Source of the DNA: Microbacterium salitolerans
GTDB taxonomy: Bacteria > Actinomycetota > Actinomycetes > Actinomycetales > Microbacteriaceae
DNA length: 64,000 nucleotides
Reading direction: 5' to 3'
Assembly (NCBI RefSeq): GCF_019720895.1
Contig: NZ_JAHKSH010000001.1
Coordinates: forward strand, 620,001 to 684,000
Part shown: positions 35,040 to 49,142 of the stretch, in pieces
How positions within the stretch are numbered: position 1 is the stretch's first letter
How the letters are laid out: every line of letters starts with the position of its first letter
Made by a program: the position numbers and the translations under genes
Notes under the pieces: model-generated
What the model was told of the DNA's origin: nothing
Database searches by the model: none
What the model saw: the letters and a program-made list of their open reading frames with translations, nothing else

Positions 35040-36433
35040 TCACTCCGCGAGATATGCGGCGAGTGACTCCTCGTGATCGGCGGGGGAGAAGCCCGTCTGC
35101 TCGAGCTTGGTGAGGTCGAGCACACTGTTCGCGGGACGCGGGGCCACCGGTCCCGCGGCGCCGGCGAAGTAGTCCGCCGTCGAGACGGCGGACACCCGGT
35201 CGGGCGCGTGGCCGGTCAGCTCGAACACCCGCCGCGCGATCTCGTGCCACGAGCGTGGCTCACCCGACCCCGTGAGGTGATAGATGCCGAACGGGGCATG
35301 CGTCTGGAGCAGGTGGCGGATCCCGCGCGCGAGCTCGCTCGTGAACGTCAGGCGGCCGACCTGATCGTCGACGACCGACGGATCCACGCCGCGCTCCGCG
35401 AGCTGCGCCATGGTCCGCACGAAGTTCTTTCCCTCGCCGATGACCCACGACGTCCGCACGATGTAGTGCCGAGGCGCGGTCGCGGCGGCGACGTCGCCCG
35501 CCGCCTTCGTCTGGCCGTAGACGCTCGTCGGGCAGACGTCGTCCGTCTCGACGTACGGGCGCGGGGCGGATCCATCGAACACGTAGTCGCTCGACACGTG
35601 CACGAGCGTGATGCCGTTCTCCGCCGCGATGCGCGCGAGGCGTGCCGTCCCCGTCGCGTTCGCGGCCCACGCGGATGCCCGATCGGTCTCCGCCCCGTCG
35701 ACCGCCGTGTATGCGCCCGCGTTGATGATGACGCCGTAGTCGCGCCAGCGCCGCGCGCCCGAGATGTCGCCGGTCAGATCGAGGTCGTCGCGCGTCGCGA
35801 ACTCGACGTGCGCGGGGGCGACGGATCCGGGGGCCGCGTACGCCTCCCGCAGCGCGCGACCCAGCTGGCCGTTCGCGCCGATCACGAGCGTCTTCTTCGG
35901 CGGCACGGGCGTCACCTCGGCGAGCCGCGGGTGCGCGCGATCCTTGTCGCTCCGCTCGGCGTCCTCGAGGGCGATCGGCCAGTCGATCGCCGCCGTCTCA
36001 TCGGCGAGGTTGAGGAACGCGTACGAGGCGTCGGGCGACCAGTGGTCGTTGACCAGGTACGTGTACGCGGTGCTCGGCTCGAGCGTCTGGAACGCATTCC
36101 CGACCCCACGTGGCACGAAGATCGCCGTCGACGGATCGATCTCGGCCGTGAACACCTGGCCGAACCCCGAGCCCTCGCGCAGGTCGACCCACGCGCCGAA
36201 GATGCGCCCCGTCGCCACGGAGACCCACTTGTCCCACGGTTCGGCGTGGATCCCGCGGGTCGTGCCGACCTTCTCGTTGAACGAGATGTTGTTCTGCACG
36301 GGCCCGAAGTCGGGAAGGCCGAGGGCGGTCATCTTCTCGCGCTGCCAGTTCTCCTTGAACCAGCCGCGGGCATCGCCGTGCACATCGAGCTCGGCGAGCA
36401 GCAGCCCCTCGATGGGGGTCTCGTGGAGCCGCA

Positions 36434-36434
<1 letters not shown>
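35040..36434 (-). CDS. rmlCD: Fused dTDP-4-dehydrorhamnose 3,5-epimerase / reductase (RmlC-RmlD)
   Basis: 464 residues, the last two steps of dTDP-L-rhamnose synthesis in one protein. Residues 1-180 are RmlC (DARGWFKENWQREKM, NISFNEKVGTTRGIHAEPWDKWV with its His, IFVPRGVGNAFQTLE). From about 187 comes RmlD, an NAD(P)-binding short-chain reductase (TLVIGANGQLGRALREAY, VHVSSDYVFDGS, then SVYGQTK with Tyr and Lys near 304-308). The fusion is usual in several Actinobacteria. ATG 36434 follows GAAGGGG and overlaps the rmlB stop by one base. It ends the rmlA-rmlB-rmlCD operon. Confidence 0.93.
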
Positions 36435-40624
<4,190 letters not shown>

Positions 40625-40632
40625 TCAGCGAA

Positions 40633-40723
40633 GCGTGTACCGCTGTCGATGGCGCTGGCATCGGGCTTGGCGGGAGGTCCGCTCTGCGGGCCGGGGGACT
40701 GCGTCATCGACAGCGGTGCACGC
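40633..40723. repeat. Long inverted repeat between convergent genes
   Basis: A perfect 13-bp core, ACCGCTGTCGATG (40639-40651) against CATCGACAGCGGT (40705-40717), extends to about 21 bp per arm (40633-40653 and 40703-40723) with two mismatches. The 49-nt interior is GC-rich. It lies between the membrane protein and the convergent GT2 gene. It may be a two-way terminator or a small mobile-element remnant. Confidence 0.6.
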
Positions 40724-40744
40724 GCAGCGGGGCCCCGCGACGCA

Positions 40745-41698
40745 CTAAGGCTCGACAGGCCCCGCTTCCGCCACCGCGAACGCGTAGAGCGGTCGCCCCT
40801 GGACCTCCTCGTAGATGCGGCCGATGTACTGGCCGAGCACGCCGAGCATGAGCATCTGGATCCCGCCGAGGAGGAACATCCCGGCGGCGAGGAAGGTCCA
40901 GCCCTCGACGACCGAGTCGGGGTTGACGAGGCGCGAGATTGCCAGGTAGACGGTCCAGACGCCGGCGCCCACGGCGAGGATCATGCCGATCGCGCTGATG
41001 AGCCGCAGCGGGAAGGAGCTGAACCCGAGGATCCCGTCGGCGGCCAGCTTCATCATCTTGCTGAGCGGGTAGCCCGTGGTTCCGGCGTGGCGGGCGTCGC
41101 GGTCGAACGGCACGGGCTCCTGGCGGAAGCCGATCGCCGCGACCATTCCGCGCAGGAAGCGGTGGCGCTCGGGATATCGCCGCAGCTGCTCGACGACGCG
41201 GCGATCCATGAGGCGGAAGTCGCCGGTGTCGCGGGGGATCTCGATGCGCGCGAGCTTCGAGAGCGTCCAGTAGAACCCGCCGGCGGTGAGGCGCTTGAAG
41301 AAGCCGTCGTCGCGGGTGCGGCGCACGGCGTAGGCCACGTCGACGCCGCGCTCCCACGCGGCGATGAGGTCGTGGCAGACCTCGGGCGGATCCTGCAGGT
41401 CGCTGTCCATGACGATGACGGCGTCGGCATCTGCGACGTCGATGCCGGCGGTGACGGCGATCTGGTGGCCCTCGTTGCGGGCGAGGGCGTACACGGACAC
41501 GCGGTCGTCCTGCGCGCGCAGGGCGCGGAGGAGGGCGAGGGATCCGTCGCGGCTGCCGTCGTCGACGAAGACGAACTCGCAGGCGTACCGCTCCTCGAGC
41601 GCGGCGGCCACCCGCGTGATCCGCTCGAAGAGGACGGGGATGTTGTCCTCCTCGTTGAAGATCGGTAGGACGAAGGCGATGCGCTTGCGGTCGGTCAT
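40745..41698 (-). CDS. GT2 glycosyltransferase, DPM1/GtrB-like
   Basis: 317 residues. FVLPIFNEEDNIPVLFERI, EFVFVDDGSRDGSLALLRAL and VIVMDSDLQDPPEVCHDLIAAW form the usual GT-A domain with its Asp-x-Asp. Two C-terminal helices (ISAIGMILAVGAGVWTVYLAI, LGGIQMLMLGVLGQYIGRIYEE) are those of GtrB/ArnC-type enzymes that load a sugar onto polyprenyl phosphate. With the GtrA-like protein at 42546 this is a typical pair feeding a GT-C enzyme outside. ATG 41698 follows GGGAGG and overlaps the previous stop (ATGA). Confidence 0.92.
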   Translation of the reverse strand: MTDRKRIAFVLPIFNEEDNIPVLFERITRVAAALEERYACEFVFVDDGSRDGSLALLRALRAQDDRVSVYALARNEGHQIAVTAGIDVADADAVIVMDSDLQDPPEVCHDLIAAWERGVDVAYAVRRTRDDGFFKRLTAGGFYWTLSKLARIEIPRDTGDFRLMDRRVVEQLRRYPERHRFLRGMVAAIGFRQEPVPFDRDARHAGTTGYPLSKMMKLAADGILGFSSFPLRLISAIGMILAVGAGVWTVYLAISRLVNPDSVVEGWTFLAAGMFLLGGIQMLMLGVLGQYIGRIYEEVQGRPLYAFAVAEAGPVEP

Positions 41699-42546
41699 GA
41701 GCGACCTCCCTTCCGAGGGGCGAGCGCCATGGCGCGGTAGACGAGGCGGCGCATGCGCGCCATGCGGCGGGCGCGATTCACTCCCGTGCGCACATCGTCG
41801 GGCGTGACGCGGTCGACGGCGTCGGACGTGTGCGCGAACAGGTCGGCCATCTCTGCCGCTTGGCGGTCGGCGAGGGCGACCGACCACTGGCCGGAGCTGA
41901 CGCGGAACGTCGAGGCCACGCCGTCGTCGCGCACGAAGTGCCCGTGGCGCAGCACCGCGATGTACGTCGCGACGTCGATGCCGTACGACCAGTCGCCCTG
42001 CCAGCCGCCGGCCGCCACCAGGGCGTCGCGCCGCATCGTGACGGCGCCGGGCTCGCCGAACGGGTTCGTGCCGCTGCGCACGGCCTGACGCACGGCGTCC
42101 TCGCCGCGCATGCGCGCGTCCAGCCCCTGCAGCCCGCGGCGCGGGGCGATCGTCCGGCCGCGGTCGTCGATGATCCGCCGACGCCCGGCCACGAGCACGG
42201 CGGCCGGGTTCTGCGCGAGCAGCGCGACCTGACGCGCGAGCGATCCGGGAAGGACCGTGTCGTCGCCCGGCAGCAGCTTGAGGTACTCGCTGCGCGCTTC
42301 GTGCGTGACGGCCGCCCAGTTCGCCGCCGCGCCGCCGCCTGCGGGCGTGTGCAGGAGCCGCACACGGGGATCTGCGGCGAACCGCTCGGCGACGGCGTAG
42401 GTGTCGTCGGCGGAGGAGTGGTCGGCCACGATGAGCTCGAGGTCGACGTCGTGCTGCGAGAGCACGGACGTCATCGTCTCGGCGAGGGTGTCGGCCTGCT
42501 CGTACGCGGGGACCACGACGGACAGCGTCGGCTCAGCGTCGGACAT
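41695..42546 (-). CDS. GT2 family glycosyltransferase
   Basis: 283 residues. LSVVVPAYEQADTLAETMTSVLSQ, ELIVADHSSADDT and LKLLPGDDTVLPGSLARQVALL give a GT-A fold with the Asp-Asp metal site. The C-terminal half (GEPGAVTMRRDALVAAGG) is that of soluble GT2 sugar transferases. GGAGGAG lies close to the ATG. It sits between gtrA-like and gtrB-like genes, with overlapping stops on both sides, so all three are made together. Confidence 0.9.
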   Translation of the reverse strand: MSDAEPTLSVVVPAYEQADTLAETMTSVLSQHDVDLELIVADHSSADDTYAVAERFAADPRVRLLHTPAGGGAAANWAAVTHEARSEYLKLLPGDDTVLPGSLARQVALLAQNPAAVLVAGRRRIIDDRGRTIAPRRGLQGLDARMRGEDAVRQAVRSGTNPFGEPGAVTMRRDALVAAGGWQGDWSYGIDVATYIAVLRHGHFVRDDGVASTFRVSSGQWSVALADRQAAEMADLFAHTSDAVDRVTPDDVRTGVNRARRMARMRRLVYRAMALAPRKGGRS

Positions 42547-43028
42547 CACTCCTCCTCCTTCTTGCGGCGGAACGAGAACCGGCTGTGGCCGAACCAGCTG
42601 ATCACGACGTACACCACAGTGAACATCAATTGCGCGACGATGCGGTTCCAGTCGAGGCCGAGCGTCAGCGCCGGCACGACGACGAGGTTGAGCGGGAAGA
42701 TCACCACGTAGACGAGCTGGAAGCGCACGAAGTCGAGCAGCAGGTGGCCCCGGACCCGGAACACGAGGTGGCGGTAGAGGAAGAACGCGCTGAGCGACGA
42801 GGTGATCTGCGCGCAAGTGATCACGGCGAACTCGGCCCAGGTGGCGTCCGGCCAGACCGCGTCGAACAGCTCCGAGAAGAGGATGAACCACACGAAGCCG
42901 ACGCCGGTGTTGATGCCGCCCACAACGAGGAACGCGAAGCGGCGGTCGCGGAAGAGCTTGAGCAGCGGCCCATCGGGGCCGACCATTCCACCGGTCTGCG
43001 GGGCCTTCGCCGGCTCGTCGTCTGTCAC
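42546..43028 (-). CDS. GtrA-like membrane protein
   Basis: 160 residues, four hydrophobic segments. FLVVGGINTGVGFVWFILF at the first helix and FFLYRHLVFR in the middle are the hallmarks of the GtrA family, which helps flip or hand over polyprenyl-phosphate-linked sugars. The C-terminus is basic and acidic (RRKKEEE). GTG 43028 follows AGAGGAT. It is the first gene of a three-gene minus-strand operon with two GT2 genes. Confidence 0.9.
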   Translation of the reverse strand: MTDDEPAKAPQTGGMVGPDGPLLKLFRDRRFAFLVVGGINTGVGFVWFILFSELFDAVWPDATWAEFAVITCAQITSSLSAFFLYRHLVFRVRGHLLLDFVRFQLVYVVIFPLNLVVVPALTLGLDWNRIVAQLMFTVVYVVISWFGHSRFSFRRKKEEE

Positions 43029-43144
43029 GCGGATCCTCTTCTGACGGGGCCGTCACGCGGCCGTTCCCCTCGGCGGGCTTCGGTGCCAGACTAGTTCCCG
43101 CGCGGTCAGACGCCGTGCGAAGGCGACGCGAGCGGAGGGGCACG

Positions 43145-43360
43145 ATGGGATTCGACGACCTGGTGAACAAGGGCAAGGACGCCTACGAGCAGAACAAGGA
43201 CAGGGTCGACGACGCACTGCGCAGCGAGAAGGCCGAGGAGATCAGCGACTCGATCCTCGACAAGGGCGAGGCCCTCGCGAAGAAGGTCGCCCCCGACTCG
43301 GCCGACAGCAAGATCGACGAGGTGCGCGCGAAGCTCGACGGCAAGATCGGCGACCAGTAG
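43145..43360 (+). CDS. Small antitoxin-like protein (Rv0909/MT0933 type)
   Basis: 71 residues, highly charged (Asp, Glu, Lys) and helical, starting MGFDDLVNKGKDAYEQNKDR. This is close to the small actinobacterial proteins labelled MT0933-type antitoxins. No toxin gene is next to it, so the role is unclear. GGAGGGG at 43134-43140 sits 4 nt before the ATG. It lies alone between the gtrA-like operon and the S10 operon. Confidence 0.7.
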   Translation: MGFDDLVNKGKDAYEQNKDRVDDALRSEKAEEISDSILDKGEALAKKVAPDSADSKIDEVRAKLDGKIGDQ

Positions 43361-43378
43361 CCGCAGCCGTTCTCGAGA

Positions 43379-43409
43379 CGCCCTTCCGCCCCGCGCGGGA
43401 GGGCGTTCT
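43379..43409 (+). terminator. Probable terminator after the small antitoxin-like gene
   Basis: CGCCCTTCC (43379-43387) pairs with GGAGGGCG (43398-43405) with one bulged base, followed by TTCTT. It starts 19 nt past the stop. Confidence 0.55.
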
Positions 43410-43497
43410 TCGCGCCCGCTCGGGAGGTTGCTGAGAGACTCCCCGACGAACGCCGGGATCCGCGGAATCACGGGGCTGTCACCGCGACACGCCCGGG

Positions 43498-43527
43498 TTG
43501 CGCAGAGGGCTGGCCGCCTGGCAGAAT
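43498..43527 (+). promoter_or_regulatory. Candidate promoter of the S10 ribosomal protein operon
   Basis: TTGCGC (43498-43503), 18-bp spacer and CAGAAT (43522-43527). A transcript from here has a 5' leader of about 300 nt before rpsJ. Confidence 0.4.
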
Positions 43528-43578
43528 AGACCAGTTCCACATTTCGGTGCCTTGCGCCCTGCGCACGCACCGAATCAC

Positions 43579-43593
43579 TGCACTGGCAGTGCA
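43579..43593. promoter_or_regulatory. 15-bp perfect palindrome in the S10 leader
   Basis: TGCACTG, one central G, CAGTGCA, about 55 bp after the candidate -10. It could be a protein-binding site on DNA or a hairpin in the leader RNA. Confidence 0.4.
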
Positions 43594-43835
43594 CAGGCGG
43601 CGTCTTGAACGCGACGGTCTGGGCCGCGGGCAGAGGAGCGACTCACACCCCCACACCTTCACGGGCTCGTCCTGTGTCTTCGTGGGGCTGACATGTGAAC
43701 AAGGCGCGGCGTCCTGCGCGGCGGATCCTCGGGTCCGTTCGAGCGGCGGCGAGCAGTGCCGACCCGAAGGGTGTCCGGAGGGTACGTGCGTCCAATGCCC
43801 TCGAGGTAAGACGCGAGAAGAGAGTGAGCAGACAA

Positions 43836-44144
43836 ATGGCGGGACAGAAGATCCGCATTCGCCTGAAGTCGTATGACCATGAGGTCATCGACACGTCGGC
43901 GCGCAAGATCGTCGACACCGTGACCCGCGCGGGTGCGCAGGTCGTGGGCCCGGTGCCCCTCCCGACGGAGAAGAACGTCGTGGCGGTCATCCGTTCGCCC
44001 CACAAGTACAAGGACAGCCGCGAGCACTTCGAGAAGCGCACGCACAAGCGCCTCATCGACATCGTGGACCCGACGCCGAAGGCCGTCGACTCGCTCATGC
44101 GACTCGACCTTCCGGCTGACGTCAACATCGAGATCAAGCTCTGA
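43836..44144 (+). CDS. rpsJ: 30S ribosomal protein S10
   Basis: 102 residues, full length. [19 protein letters not shown] and [12 protein letters not shown] are diagnostic, as is [17 protein letters not shown]10 is part of the 30S head and also the transcription antitermination factor NusE. It is the first gene of the S10 operon here. No tuf, fusA or rpsG is upstream; a small antitoxin-like gene and polysaccharide genes lie there instead. Confidence 0.98.
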   Translation: MAGQKIRIRLKSYDHEVIDTSARKIVDTVTRAGAQVVGPVPLPTEKNVVAVIRSPHKYKDSREHFEKRTHKRLIDIVDPTPKAVDSLMRLDLPADVNIEIKL

Positions 44145-44152
44145 GGTGCGTC

Positions 44153-44812
44153 GTGGCTGATATCAACAACAAGGTTTCGAAGGGCATGCTCGGCAAGAAG
44201 CTCGGCATGACCCAGGTCTGGAACGAGGACGGCAAGCAGATCCCCGTCACGGTGATCGAGCTCGCTCCCAACGTCGTCACGCAGATCCGCACGCCCGAGA
44301 AGGACGGCTACAACGCCGTGCAGATCGCGGCCGGCGAGATCGACCCCCGCAAGGTCACCCAGCCCCTCACCGGTCACTTCCAGGCCGCGGGCGTCACGCC
44401 CCGCCGTCAGGTCACCGAGATCCGCACCGCGGATGCCGCTGACTACACGGCCGGCCAGGAGATCAAGGCCGAGGAGACGTTCGAGGCCGGCGAGCTCATC
44501 GACGTCGTCGGCACGAGCAAGGGCAAGGGCTTCGCGGGCGTCATGAAGCGCCACAACTTCGCTGGTGTCGGCGCATCGCACGGTGCGCACCGCAACCACC
44601 GCAAGCCCGGTTCGATCGGCGCCTCGGCGACCCCGAGCCGCGTCTTCAAGGGCACGCGCATGGCCGGCCGCATGGGCGGCGAGCGCGTGACCGTTCTCAA
44701 CCTCACGGTGCACGCCGTCGACGCCGAGAAGGGTCTGCTGCTCGTCAAGGGCGCCGTCCCCGGCGCGAAGGGCCGCGTCGTGTTCGTCCGCAACGCAGTG
44801 AAGGGGGCCTGA
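44153..44812 (+). CDS. rplC: 50S ribosomal protein L3
   Basis: 219 residues. [18 protein letters not shown] near the N-terminus and the loop [20 protein letters not shown], then [13 protein letters not shown], identify L3, which reaches the peptidyl-transferase centre. The start is GTG 44153 with GAGG 6 nt upstream, 8 nt past rpsJ. An internal ATG at residue 12 is less likely since the N-terminal extension is translated in frame after a good site. Confidence 0.97.
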   Translation: MADINNKVSKGMLGKKLGMTQVWNEDGKQIPVTVIELAPNVVTQIRTPEKDGYNAVQIAAGEIDPRKVTQPLTGHFQAAGVTPRRQVTEIRTADAADYTAGQEIKAEETFEAGELIDVVGTSKGKGFAGVMKRHNFAGVGASHGAHRNHRKPGSIGASATPSRVFKGTRMAGRMGGERVTVLNLTVHAVDAEKGLLLVKGAVPGAKGRVVFVRNAVKGA

Positions 44813-44817
44813 GTTAG

Positions 44818-45474
44818 ATGACTGACTCCACTCTCGCTCTCGACGTCCTGAACACGGACGGCAAGAAGGCCGGCTCGGTCGACCTGCCCGCCTCGGTGTT
44901 CGACGTCAAGACGAACGTTCCGCTGATCCACCAGGTCGTCACCGCGCAGCTCGCGGCGGCTCGCCAGGGCACCCACTCGACCAAGCGTCGCGGTGAGGTC
45001 TCGGGCACCGGTGCCAAGCCCTTCAAGCAGAAGGGCACCGGCCGCGCGCGCCAGGGCTCGATCCGTCAGCCCGAGCACCGCGGTGGTGGCATCGTCCACG
45101 GACCGAAGCCCCGCGACTACTCGCAGCGCACCCCCAAGAAGATGATCGCCGCAGCCCTCGCGGGCCTGCTCAGCGACCGCCTTCGCGGAGAGCGCCTGCA
45201 CGTCGTCGAGTCGTTCGGCGTCGAGACGCCGTCGACGAAGGCCGCATCCGGCTTCCTCGCGAAGTTCACCGCGGGCAAGAAGACGCTCGTCGTCCTCGAC
45301 CGCGATGACGAGATGGGCTTCCTCAGCGTCCGCAACCTCGGCAACGTGCACGTGCTCGTCGCCGACCAGCTCAACGCATACGACGTCGTCCGCAGCGACG
45401 ATGTCGTCTTCACCAAGGCGGCCATCGACGCGTTCATCGCGATGAAGGCCGGCGCCAAGGAGGTCTCGGCATGA
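44818..45474 (+). CDS. rplD: 50S ribosomal protein L4
   Basis: 218 residues. The conserved loop [20 protein letters not shown] and then [19 protein letters not shown] lines the exit tunnel. In E. coli L4 also represses its own operon, but no matching leader was recognised here. Its stop overlaps rplW (ATGA). Confidence 0.97.
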   Translation: MTDSTLALDVLNTDGKKAGSVDLPASVFDVKTNVPLIHQVVTAQLAAARQGTHSTKRRGEVSGTGAKPFKQKGTGRARQGSIRQPEHRGGGIVHGPKPRDYSQRTPKKMIAAALAGLLSDRLRGERLHVVESFGVETPSTKAASGFLAKFTAGKKTLVVLDRDDEMGFLSVRNLGNVHVLVADQLNAYDVVRSDDVVFTKAAIDAFIAMKAGAKEVSA

Positions 45475-45770
45475 CCGCGATCAACAAGGACCCGCGCGAG
45501 ATCATCATCGCGCCGGTCGTCTCGGAGAAGAGCTACGGCCTGATCGACGAGGGCAAGTACACGTTCCTCGTGGACCCCCGCGCCAACAAGACCGAGATCA
45601 AGCTGGCCATCGAGAAGATCTTCGGTGTGAAGGTCGCTTCGGTGAACACGCTGAACCGCTCGGGCAAGTCCCGCCGTACCCGCTTCGGCACTGGCAAGCG
45701 CAAGGACACCAAGCGCGCCATCGTGACGCTCAAGTCGGGATCCATCGACATCTTCACGGCTGTCGCCTGA
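45471..45770 (+). CDS. rplW: 50S ribosomal protein L23
   Basis: 99 residues. [20 protein letters not shown] and [19 protein letters not shown]-like sequence identify L23, which sits at the tunnel exit and binds trigger factor and SRP. It starts within the rplD stop and is full length. Confidence 0.97.
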   Translation: MTAINKDPREIIIAPVVSEKSYGLIDEGKYTFLVDPRANKTEIKLAIEKIFGVKVASVNTLNRSGKSRRTRFGTGKRKDTKRAIVTLKSGSIDIFTAVA

Positions 45771-45795
45771 TAGCTGGGAAGGACAAGGAACGAAT

Positions 45796-46635
45796 ATGGC
45801 TATTCGCAACTACAAGCCCACGACCCCCGGTCGCCGCGGCTCGTCGGTGGCCGACTTCGCCGAGATCACGCGTTCGACGCCTGAGAAGTCGCTGCTCCGC
45901 CCGCTCTCCAAGACGGGTGGCCGCAACAACCAGGGCCGCATCACGACGCGTCACATCGGCGGTGGCCACAAGCGCCAGTACCGCGTGATCGACTTCCGTC
46001 GCACCGACAAGGACGGCATCGACGCGAAGGTCGCTCACATCGAGTACGACCCCAACCGCACGGCGCGCATCGCGCTGCTCCACTTCGCTGACGGCACGAA
46101 GCGCTACATCCTCGCGCCGGCGAAGCTCAAGCAGGGCGACATCGTCGAGTCGGGCGCTCAGGCCGACATCAAGCCGGGCAACAACCTCCCGATGCGCAAC
46201 ATCCCCACGGGTACGGTCATCCACAACGTGGAGCTCCGTCCCGGTGGCGGCGCGAAGATGGCTCGCTCGGCCGGTGCGTCGGTTCGCCTCGTGGCGAAGG
46301 ACGGCCCCTACGCGCAGCTCCGTCTGCCGTCGGGCGAGGTCCGCAACGTCGACGCGCGCTGCCGCGCCACGATCGGCGAGGTCGGCAACGCCGAGCAGTC
46401 GAACATCAACTGGGGCAAGGCCGGTCGCAGCCGCTGGAAGGGCGTTCGCCCGACCGTCCGCGGTGTCGTGATGAACCCGATCGACCACCCCCACGGTGGT
46501 GGTGAGGGTCGCACGTCCGGTGGACGTCACCCCGTTTCCCCCTGGGGCCAGGCAGAGGGCCGCACCCGCCACGCCAACAAGGAAAGCGACAAGTACATCG
46601 TGCGTCGTCGCACCTCGGGCAAGAAGCGCAAGTAG
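45796..46635 (+). CDS. rplB: 50S ribosomal protein L2
   Basis: 279 residues. [38 protein letters not shown] and [20 protein letters not shown] are the L2 signatures; the last contains the His near the peptidyl-transferase centre. AAGGAACG lies before the ATG, 25 nt after rplW. Confidence 0.98.
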   Translation: MAIRNYKPTTPGRRGSSVADFAEITRSTPEKSLLRPLSKTGGRNNQGRITTRHIGGGHKRQYRVIDFRRTDKDGIDAKVAHIEYDPNRTARIALLHFADGTKRYILAPAKLKQGDIVESGAQADIKPGNNLPMRNIPTGTVIHNVELRPGGGAKMARSAGASVRLVAKDGPYAQLRLPSGEVRNVDARCRATIGEVGNAEQSNINWGKAGRSRWKGVRPTVRGVVMNPIDHPHGGGEGRTSGGRHPVSPWGQAEGRTRHANKESDKYIVRRRTSGKKRK

Positions 46636-46647
46636 GAGTTCAAGAAG

Positions 46648-46929
46648 ATGCCACGCAGTCTGAAGAAGGGCCCCTTCGTCGACGAGCACCTGCTTCGCAA
46701 GGTTGTCTCGCAGAACGAGGCGGGAACGAAGAACGTGATCAAGACCTGGTCGCGCCGCTCGATGATCGTCCCGGCCATGCTGGGTCACACGATCGCCGTC
46801 CACGACGGTCGCAAGCACATCCCTGTGTTCGTGTCCGAGTCCATGGTCGGCCACAAGCTGGGCGAGTTCGCGCCCACCCGCACCTTCCGCGGCCACGTGA
46901 AGGATGACAAGAAGGGCCGTCGCCGCTGA
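46648..46929 (+). CDS. rpsS: 30S ribosomal protein S19
   Basis: 93 residues. [19 protein letters not shown], then [20 protein letters not shown] and [14 protein letters not shown] are those of S19 in the 30S head. AGGAG precedes the ATG, 12 nt after rplB. Confidence 0.98.
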   Translation: MPRSLKKGPFVDEHLLRKVVSQNEAGTKNVIKTWSRRSMIVPAMLGHTIAVHDGRKHIPVFVSESMVGHKLGEFAPTRTFRGHVKDDKKGRRR

Positions 46930-46954
46930 CGCGGCGACGCAAGAGGAGAGAGAA

Positions 46955-47350
46955 ATGGTGGAGTCCATCGCACGCGTGCGACACATCCGCGTGACCCCTC
47001 AGAAGGCTCGTCGTGTCGTCGCTCTCATCAAGGGAAAGCCGGCCGACGAGGCCCTCGCGATCCTGAAGTTCGCCGCGCAGGGTGCTTCCGAGCCGATCTA
47101 CAAGCTCGTCGAGTCCGCGAAGGCCAACGCGCAGGTGAAGGCCGACAAGTCGGGTGAGTACCTGAACGAGCAGGACCTGTTCGTGAAGAACGCCTTCGTC
47201 GACGAGGGGACCACGCTCAAGCGCTTCCGTCCCCGCGCTCAGGGTCGCGCCGACCAGATCAAGAAGCGCACGAGCCACATCACGGTCGTGCTCTCCACGC
47301 CTGAGACCGCCGCCGCGGTCGCCGGCAGCAAGAAGAAGGCGAGCAAGTAA
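46955..47350 (+). CDS. rplV: 50S ribosomal protein L22
   Basis: 131 residues. [39 protein letters not shown] and then KRTSHITVV match L22, whose loop helps form the macrolide-binding part of the exit tunnel. ATG 46955 follows GAGGAGAG. A short basic, Ala-rich tail follows. Its stop overlaps rpsC by one base (TAATG). Confidence 0.97.
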   Translation: MVESIARVRHIRVTPQKARRVVALIKGKPADEALAILKFAAQGASEPIYKLVESAKANAQVKADKSGEYLNEQDLFVKNAFVDEGTTLKRFRPRAQGRADQIKKRTSHITVVLSTPETAAAVAGSKKKASK

Positions 47351-48105
47351 TGGGACAGAAGATCAACCCTTACGGCTTCCGCCTCGGTATCACGACCGAC
47401 CACACGTCGCGTTGGTTCGCCGACTCGACGAAGCCGGGTCAGCGCTACGCCGACTACGTCGCCGAGGACATCCGGATCCGTCACCTGCTGCAGAAGAACC
47501 TCGACCGTGCCGGCGTCAGCCGCATCGATCTCGAGCGCACGCGTGACCGCGTCCGCGTCGACATCCACACGGCACGCCCCGGCATCGTCATCGGTCGCCG
47601 CGGTGCGGAGGCCGAGCGCATCCGCTCGGAGCTCGAGAAGCTCACGAGCAAGCAGATCCAGCTGAACATCCTCGAGGTCAAGAACCCCGAGGCCGACGCG
47701 CAGCTGGTCGCGCAGGGTGTCGCCGAGCAGCTCGCTGCTCGCGTGGCGTTCCGTCGCGCGATGCGCAAGGGTCTGCAGGGCGCCATGCGCGCCGGCGCCA
47801 AGGGTGTTCGCATCCAGGTCTCGGGCCGCCTCGGCGGCGCCGAGATGAGCCGCACCGAGTTCTACCGCGAGGGTCGTGTGCCGCTGCACACGCTTCGCGC
47901 GAACATCGACTACGGCTTCTACGAGGCGAAGACCACCTTCGGCCGCATCGGCGTGAAGGTCTGGGTCTACAAGGGCGACCTCACGAACAAGGAACTCGCT
48001 CGCGAGGAGGCTTCGAAGAAGCCGGCGCGCGACCGTGGCGGCCGTCGCGGCCCGCGTCGTGGAGACGACGCCGCGAAGAAGGCCCCGGAAGGAGCAACGG
48101 CGTAA
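47350..48105 (+). CDS. rpsC: 30S ribosomal protein S3
   Basis: 251 residues. [34 protein letters not shown] (KH motif) and [20 protein letters not shown] are diagnostic of S3 at the mRNA entry site. The basic C-terminal tail (about 220-251) is common in Actinobacteria. One-base overlaps on both sides couple it to rplV and rplP. Confidence 0.98.
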   Translation: MGQKINPYGFRLGITTDHTSRWFADSTKPGQRYADYVAEDIRIRHLLQKNLDRAGVSRIDLERTRDRVRVDIHTARPGIVIGRRGAEAERIRSELEKLTSKQIQLNILEVKNPEADAQLVAQGVAEQLAARVAFRRAMRKGLQGAMRAGAKGVRIQVSGRLGGAEMSRTEFYREGRVPLHTLRANIDYGFYEAKTTFGRIGVKVWVYKGDLTNKELAREEASKKPARDRGGRRGPRRGDDAAKKAPEGATA

Positions 48106-48524
48106 TGCTGATTCCCCGCAAGGTCAAGTACCGCAAGCAGCACCACCCGAAGCGTTCGGGCCAGGCCACCGGCGGCACCACGATCTCGTTCGGTGAGTAC
48201 GGGATCCAGGCGCTCACGCCCGCGTACGTGACGAACCGTCAGATCGAGGCAGCTCGTATCGCCATGACGCGTCACATCAAGCGCGGCGGCAAGGTGTGGA
48301 TCAACATCTACCCCGACCGTCCGCTGACGAAGAAGCCCGCCGAAGTCCGCATGGGCTCGGGTAAGGGCTCGCCGGAGTGGTGGGTCGCCAACGTCAAGCC
48401 GGGTCGCGTCCTCTTCGAGGTCGCCGGTGTGAGCGAAGAGCTCGCCAAGGGTGCTCTGACCCGAGCAATGCACAAGCTGCCTCTCAAGGCACGCATCATC
48501 AAGCGCGAGGAGGGCGACGCGTAA
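48105..48524 (+). CDS. rplP: 50S ribosomal protein L16
   Basis: 139 residues. [39 protein letters not shown] and [19 protein letters not shown] match L16, placed near the A site. It overlaps rpsC and rpmC by one base each (TAATG). Confidence 0.98.
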   Translation: MLIPRKVKYRKQHHPKRSGQATGGTTISFGEYGIQALTPAYVTNRQIEAARIAMTRHIKRGGKVWINIYPDRPLTKKPAEVRMGSGKGSPEWWVANVKPGRVLFEVAGVSEELAKGALTRAMHKLPLKARIIKREEGDA

Positions 48525-48829
48525 TGGCGATCGGCACCAAGGAGCTCGCCACAACCGAGCTCGACACGTTCGAAGACCAGCGCCTCGTCGAGGAGCTGCG
48601 CAAGGCCAAGGAAGAGCTGTTCAACCTGCGCTTCCAGTCGGCTACCGGCCAGCTTGAGAGCCACGGTCGCATCCGCGCCGTGAAGCGCGACATCGCGCGT
48701 CTCTACACGGTCATCCGCGAGCGCGAGCTCGGGATCCGTGCGACGCCGGCCCCTGTCGAGAAGAAGGCCAAGAAGAGCAAGGCGAAGAAGGCCGACGACA
48801 CGGCCGCTGCCGAGGGAGAGGCTGAGTGA
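48524..48829 (+). CDS. rpmC: 50S ribosomal protein L29
   Basis: 101 residues, longer than the roughly 65-residue core. [20 protein letters not shown] and [20 protein letters not shown] form the two-helix L29 fold. The extra Lys/Ala then Glu-rich C-terminus ([20 protein letters not shown]) is a lineage-specific tail. Its stop overlaps rpsQ (TGATG). Confidence 0.95.
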   Translation: MAIGTKELATTELDTFEDQRLVEELRKAKEELFNLRFQSATGQLESHGRIRAVKRDIARLYTVIRERELGIRATPAPVEKKAKKSKAKKADDTAAAEGEAE

Positions 48830-49113
48830 TGGCCACTGACAAGAAGGCTGAGGAGGCCGTCGAGCGCGGCTACCGCAAGTCCGCCCGCGGCTACGTCGTG
48901 AGCGACAAGATGGACAAGACCATCGTCGTCGAGGTCGAGGACCGCGTGAAGCACCCGCTCTACGGCAAGGTCCTCCGCCGCACGAACAAGCTCAAGGTCC
49001 ACGACGAGCAGAACACCGCCGGAATCGGCGACCTGGTCGTGATCAACGAGACCCGTCCGTACAGCGCCACGAAGCGCTGGCGCCTGGTCGAGATCGTCGA
49101 AAAGGCCAAGTAA
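48829..49113 (+). CDS. rpsQ: 30S ribosomal protein S17
   Basis: 94 residues. [39 protein letters not shown] and [20 protein letters not shown] match S17, an early 16S-binding protein. ATG 48829 overlaps the rpmC stop; a GTG directly before it is less likely. It is the last gene of the classic S10 part. Confidence 0.97.
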   Translation: MATDKKAEEAVERGYRKSARGYVVSDKMDKTIVVEVEDRVKHPLYGKVLRRTNKLKVHDEQNTAGIGDLVVINETRPYSATKRWRLVEIVEKAK

Positions 49114-49142
49114 GCCCTCGGGCTTGCGTGAAGGAGTAACCA

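Larger units (their letters stand above)
43361..43835. other. 475-bp region holding the S10 operon promoter and leader
   Basis: No gene seen. From left to right: a probable terminator of the small gene (43379-43409), the candidate S10 promoter (43498-43527), a 15-bp palindrome (43579-43593) and a leader of about 300 nt to rpsJ with several GC-rich hairpins. Confidence 0.6.
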
